Part shown: positions 60,788-64,000 of the stretch, piece after piece
How the letters are laid out: every line of letters begins with the position of its first letter
How positions within the stretch are numbered: position 1 is the stretch's first letter
From: Casuarina equisetifolia
Taxonomy: Eukaryota; Streptophyta; Magnoliopsida; Fagales; Casuarinaceae
DNA: 64,000 nucleotides
Direction: 5' to 3'
Assembly (NCBI GenBank): GCA_028551475.1
Contig: CM052360.1
Location: forward strand, 12,512,501 to 12,576,500
The notes under the pieces: generated by a model
The model's database searches: none
What the model was told of the DNA's origin: nothing
Seen by the model: the letters and a program-made list of their open reading frames with translations, nothing else
Program-made: the position numbers and the translations under genes

Positions 60788-63404
60788 TCTTAGGAGTAAC
60801 AAGGCTGGAGTGCCCTTGTAACGAGAGAAACAAGAGAGCAGTGACCACGAAATTTCCAAAGCCGTTTTGTTCTCTTTTGGGATGATTACAATTTCACAGC
60901 TCTACGATGTAAACAAATGGCACCTTACTGTAACATTTTATTGAAAAGAGCTGTCCATGAACTGACAAGGATTGTTCCATCAAGAAGATTTCTCCCATTA
61001 TAGGCTTCTATAGGGTTACACTAAATGCCCCCTTTGTATTTCTGTTTTTTATTTAAACATAAACGTTCAGGCTAATAACCTGATATGTGGGTTACTCAAT
61101 AAGTTTTTATAGAATTAGGAATATTCACTGGCTTTTATATTTCCACAAGTTATGGTATTATGTTTAACCTTTTCTTGTCTCATACGGCTATTTACTTCAA
61201 ATCAATGAAGATAAGTAATGCTACTTTCTCACCATTGTTTTCATTTGTTTGCTTTTTCTATACCCCGAGGGTGCAAAAGTTGGCGCTAGTTGACATCTAA
61301 GTATGGTAGATGAATTGGAATACATCTATTTCATGGATGCCAGCGAGATTTTGGGTTCATCTACTCAATAATGGTGAATTGATGCCTTCTGTGGGACTGA
61401 TACCCTGCATGGTTCAATTATACATGCTTCATCTCCAGTTGGGTTGATAAAAATCAAAATATGGGATCTTTGAACCGCTTATTTTCCTTGGTTTTGGTAT
61501 AGAAAAGGATAAGACAAAGACAACAATATACGGAAATTGAAAAAGGTCAGTGATGATAATGATGTCTTACTTATCTATAGATTTTTTTGTGTGGATTTTT
61601 TGTTAAATACGAACCAATTAGTAAAAAATACATATATAATAAGCACAAAATATTTAAAATAATGTAATTTAAAAATAAATTAATCACTACATCTATAAGA
61701 AATAATAACCTATTTCTTTGGACATTCTCTGACCATAAAAACTATCGAACCTTTTCTTTTTAATAATTTTTTTTACATTGATTATTATGATAACTCATAA
61801 CATGACACAAACACTTGATCAATAATATTACAATTTTATGCTTTCCTTTGATTTTTTCTGAACATCTCCATATCACACGATTTGTTGCTCCAGCTCACTC
61901 TAACAAAAAGCTCTGTCCAATAGAACCAGTCTCTGACACGTTGGTTGGATGGGGCTGATTATTCTACCTGTTTTATAGTTCTTTCAAGGGATATTCGCAG
62001 GATCTTATAGAATCTTAACCAAATTAACAAGTGATTGTTTGGATATTCGGATGATTTACAGACGCATCAAAACAGTATCTAATTCTCCAGAGTTTCAATT
62101 GATGATTTAGAAGACATACTCCTAATCCTATTTATAATCATGTTACAACATGTACGCATTAATTCTAAGGTTGTCTATTCTCAGCCATAGAGTACGGGCT
62201 TTTTTGCAATTTTCTATAAGGCTTGAGTGGCGTTGTCATGGTGAGCTTGCTTTTCTGTTGAAAACTGCTTCAAGCGTATTCGTACAATTATGGAAGCACA
62301 GAAGAATAAATAAGTACGGTAAAAAGAAAAAATTTGTAAATAGGAACAGAACAATGGATGAGCAACTACACCGGTTATAAATATGGGAATAGAGTAATTT
62401 TGAATTGGGTGGCATCGTGTTGATCCAATAGTTTGGCTATTATAGGAAGGGGGCATGTTAAGATATGGTTAATGAATCTTACATTGTTAAAGAATAAATT
62501 AAGAACCTTTTTTTATTAGACAATGAGTTTCACCAATTAATGTCTTAAGGTTTAAAGTTGAATATGGACATTTATCTATAAAATTTAATATGGTATCAAA
62601 TCACAAGTTTTACCTTAGTGCTTTTATGGTAGCACTATGTAAAAGTGGTAGCACAATGTAGTCTGGGTTGAAACTACATTGGTTCCTTCATTGCATAAAA
62701 TGTAGTGAGCTGTTTCTTGTACAAAGGAGCTATATGAATGCTTGAGCTGATTTTATTGTAGAAAGGAGCTATTTGAATTGCAGAAGATCTAGAGACTCCG
62801 CTATGTACACGGGTGAGACTCCAATCCTCATCTCTAACTACATTCTCCAAAATAGCAAAATAATTATAAACTTGTGATGATTTGTCTCTATGATTGGTTC
62901 CTTCATTGCATTGTCTTTTCCAAAGCTCTCCGAAAAAACAAGAGAAGTAAATATCTTAGTAGGCTCATATACAACCAATGCTTATTCCAACCATGATAGT
63001 TTGTCATGCATGTATCTTGTCTAGCTTTGTTTGTTTTAGAAACCTTACTCATAGGAACATACTCCATGATTGGTTTGTGAGTAGTAACAAGTGAAACTTC
63101 CTTTCATAGTGAATTGGCTGACTCATTGATCTATGTTCCATTGGTAGAAGCCTCTCTTGCATTCAGCATATGATCCCCATTATTTGTCTTGGTTATGACC
63201 TATACGGGTTCATCAAAGGCAATCTCTTTACTTTTGTTCCTGATAACTCTATAAGTTCCTTTGATCCTTTTTCTTATGTAACACTTGCCTTAATGTAGGT
63301 TGCCCCCTTGTGGAATTGTATGCCTCCTTGGTACATCAAATTCCTCCACCATTAGTGTCTCAAGAAGTCTTCAGGTTGCTCTTTCTCATGTTTTGTGTCT
63401 TTTT
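60788..63404. other. Gene-free AT-rich stretch
   Basis: No exon or RNA gene recognised. A reverse-oriented copy of the dispersed repeat at 45370-45480 lies at about 62215-62370. The phrase ATATGGTATCAAATCACAAG near 62587 resembles a decayed retrotransposon primer site. Confidence 0.4.
62215..62370 (-). repeat. Inverted copy of dispersed repeat (45370-45480, 58870-59000)
   Basis: On the minus strand it carries the CATCCATTGTTCTGTTCCTAT and GTTTTCAACAGAAAAGCAAGC landmarks shared with blocks A and B. Confidence 0.65.
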
Positions 63405-63437
63405 CTCCTCCTTCTCCTCCTTCTCCTCCTTCTCCTC
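63405..63437. repeat. (CTCCTT)n microsatellite
   Basis: About five CTCCTT units in a pyrimidine-rich tract. Confidence 0.85.
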
Positions 63438-64000
63438 TTTACACTCAATAACAAATCAAAATCTCTTTAAGAAAAGACTTTGAAATATCCACTTCCACAA
63501 ATTCCTATTGCAATGGACTGCTTGAGCTGTCCTAATATCTTACCATAAAAATTTGCAAAGAGCATTGCGAATTATAGCCAAAAGAGATGGATTCTAACGC
63601 AATAACAGTAGTTTTGGAAGATAAAACCAAATTGCAACAGTCTTGGCCTCTTGAGTCTTGCTATGCTTATTCTACCATCTGTATCTCTTGAAAGTCCTTC
63701 CCACCCTTGACCATGTCAATGCAAAATCTTTCACGGATTGGAAATGTATACTCAACCACCTGTTATCAAGCAGGCCTACCACAACGAAATTTCTCAAGCC
63801 TCGACCACCATTCACATATTATTCAAACAAATTAGCAAGTGATTGTTCCTTATTATATGTTGCCACTAAGTGTGTGATATTGAATAACTTGATTAAATGT
63901 TTCTCTTGTAAATGCCACTCTAGGAAAATTATCACTTATAAAAGGCAACTTAGGTTCATACCGAATATGAGCTATATTCGGTACACTATTTAGCTGGATG
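63438..64000. other. Right edge, nothing recognised
   Basis: A 111-residue plus-strand frame (63658-63993) has no known motif and no clear coding signature. It may be part of a decayed mobile element. Confidence 0.3.

Overview
This window is nuclear DNA of a flowering plant, most likely a eudicot. The genes have many short exons with plant-type splice sites. Their products include a chloroplast FabG with a transit-peptide-like N-terminus, a plant RECQL5 helicase and an LHT-type amino-acid transporter. AT-rich intergenic DNA carries LTR-retrotransposon remains. No tRNA, rRNA, CRISPR or bacterial-type operon was seen.

The left half (1-33,000) is gene-rich. In order: a RECQL5 DNA helicase on the minus strand, cut by the left edge inside helicase motif VI; a 1,176-residue Ser/Pro-rich protein of unknown function with a zinc-ribbon-like motif and a C-terminal CaaX box (minus); an Iojap/RsfS-family ribosome silencing factor (plus); a plastid 3-oxoacyl-ACP reductase, FabG (plus), whose exon 1 reading frame appears broken by one base; a small LTR element; a single-exon TLC-domain membrane protein (plus); DNA polymerase alpha subunit B, POLA2, in 16 exons (minus); and a lysine/histidine-type amino-acid transporter in 7 exons (minus). 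I recall that the Arabidopsis relatives lie in small neighbouring groups (RECQL5 with the CaaX-protein homologue; Iojap-POLA2-LHT; FabG-LHT2), so this may be an ancestral order that was later split by duplication and gene loss.

The right half (33,600-64,000) is a graveyard. It holds pieces of an ABCC-type ABC transporter in both orientations, a truncated FKBP gene, a duplicated LHT exon fused to the tail of a receptor-like kinase, a beta-expansin relic and a frame-broken arabinogalactan-peptide gene. It also has a copia element with two LTRs but no gag, protease or integrase, probable lone LTRs, large collinear duplications, and a tandem array of a miniature LTR element (TRIM) built of four exact 224-bp units plus a final LTR, between perfect 5-bp target-site duplications.

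Three themes run through the genes. Three of about 48 inferred introns use GC-AG splice sites, and conserved reading frames require them. The two DNA-replication/repair genes, RECQL5 and POLA2, both carry consensus E2F sites just upstream of their start codons. Several otherwise well-kept sequences carry single-base frame breaks, which may be real pseudogenisation or assembly errors. I see no convincing new multi-gene system; the most unusual structure is the TRIM array.
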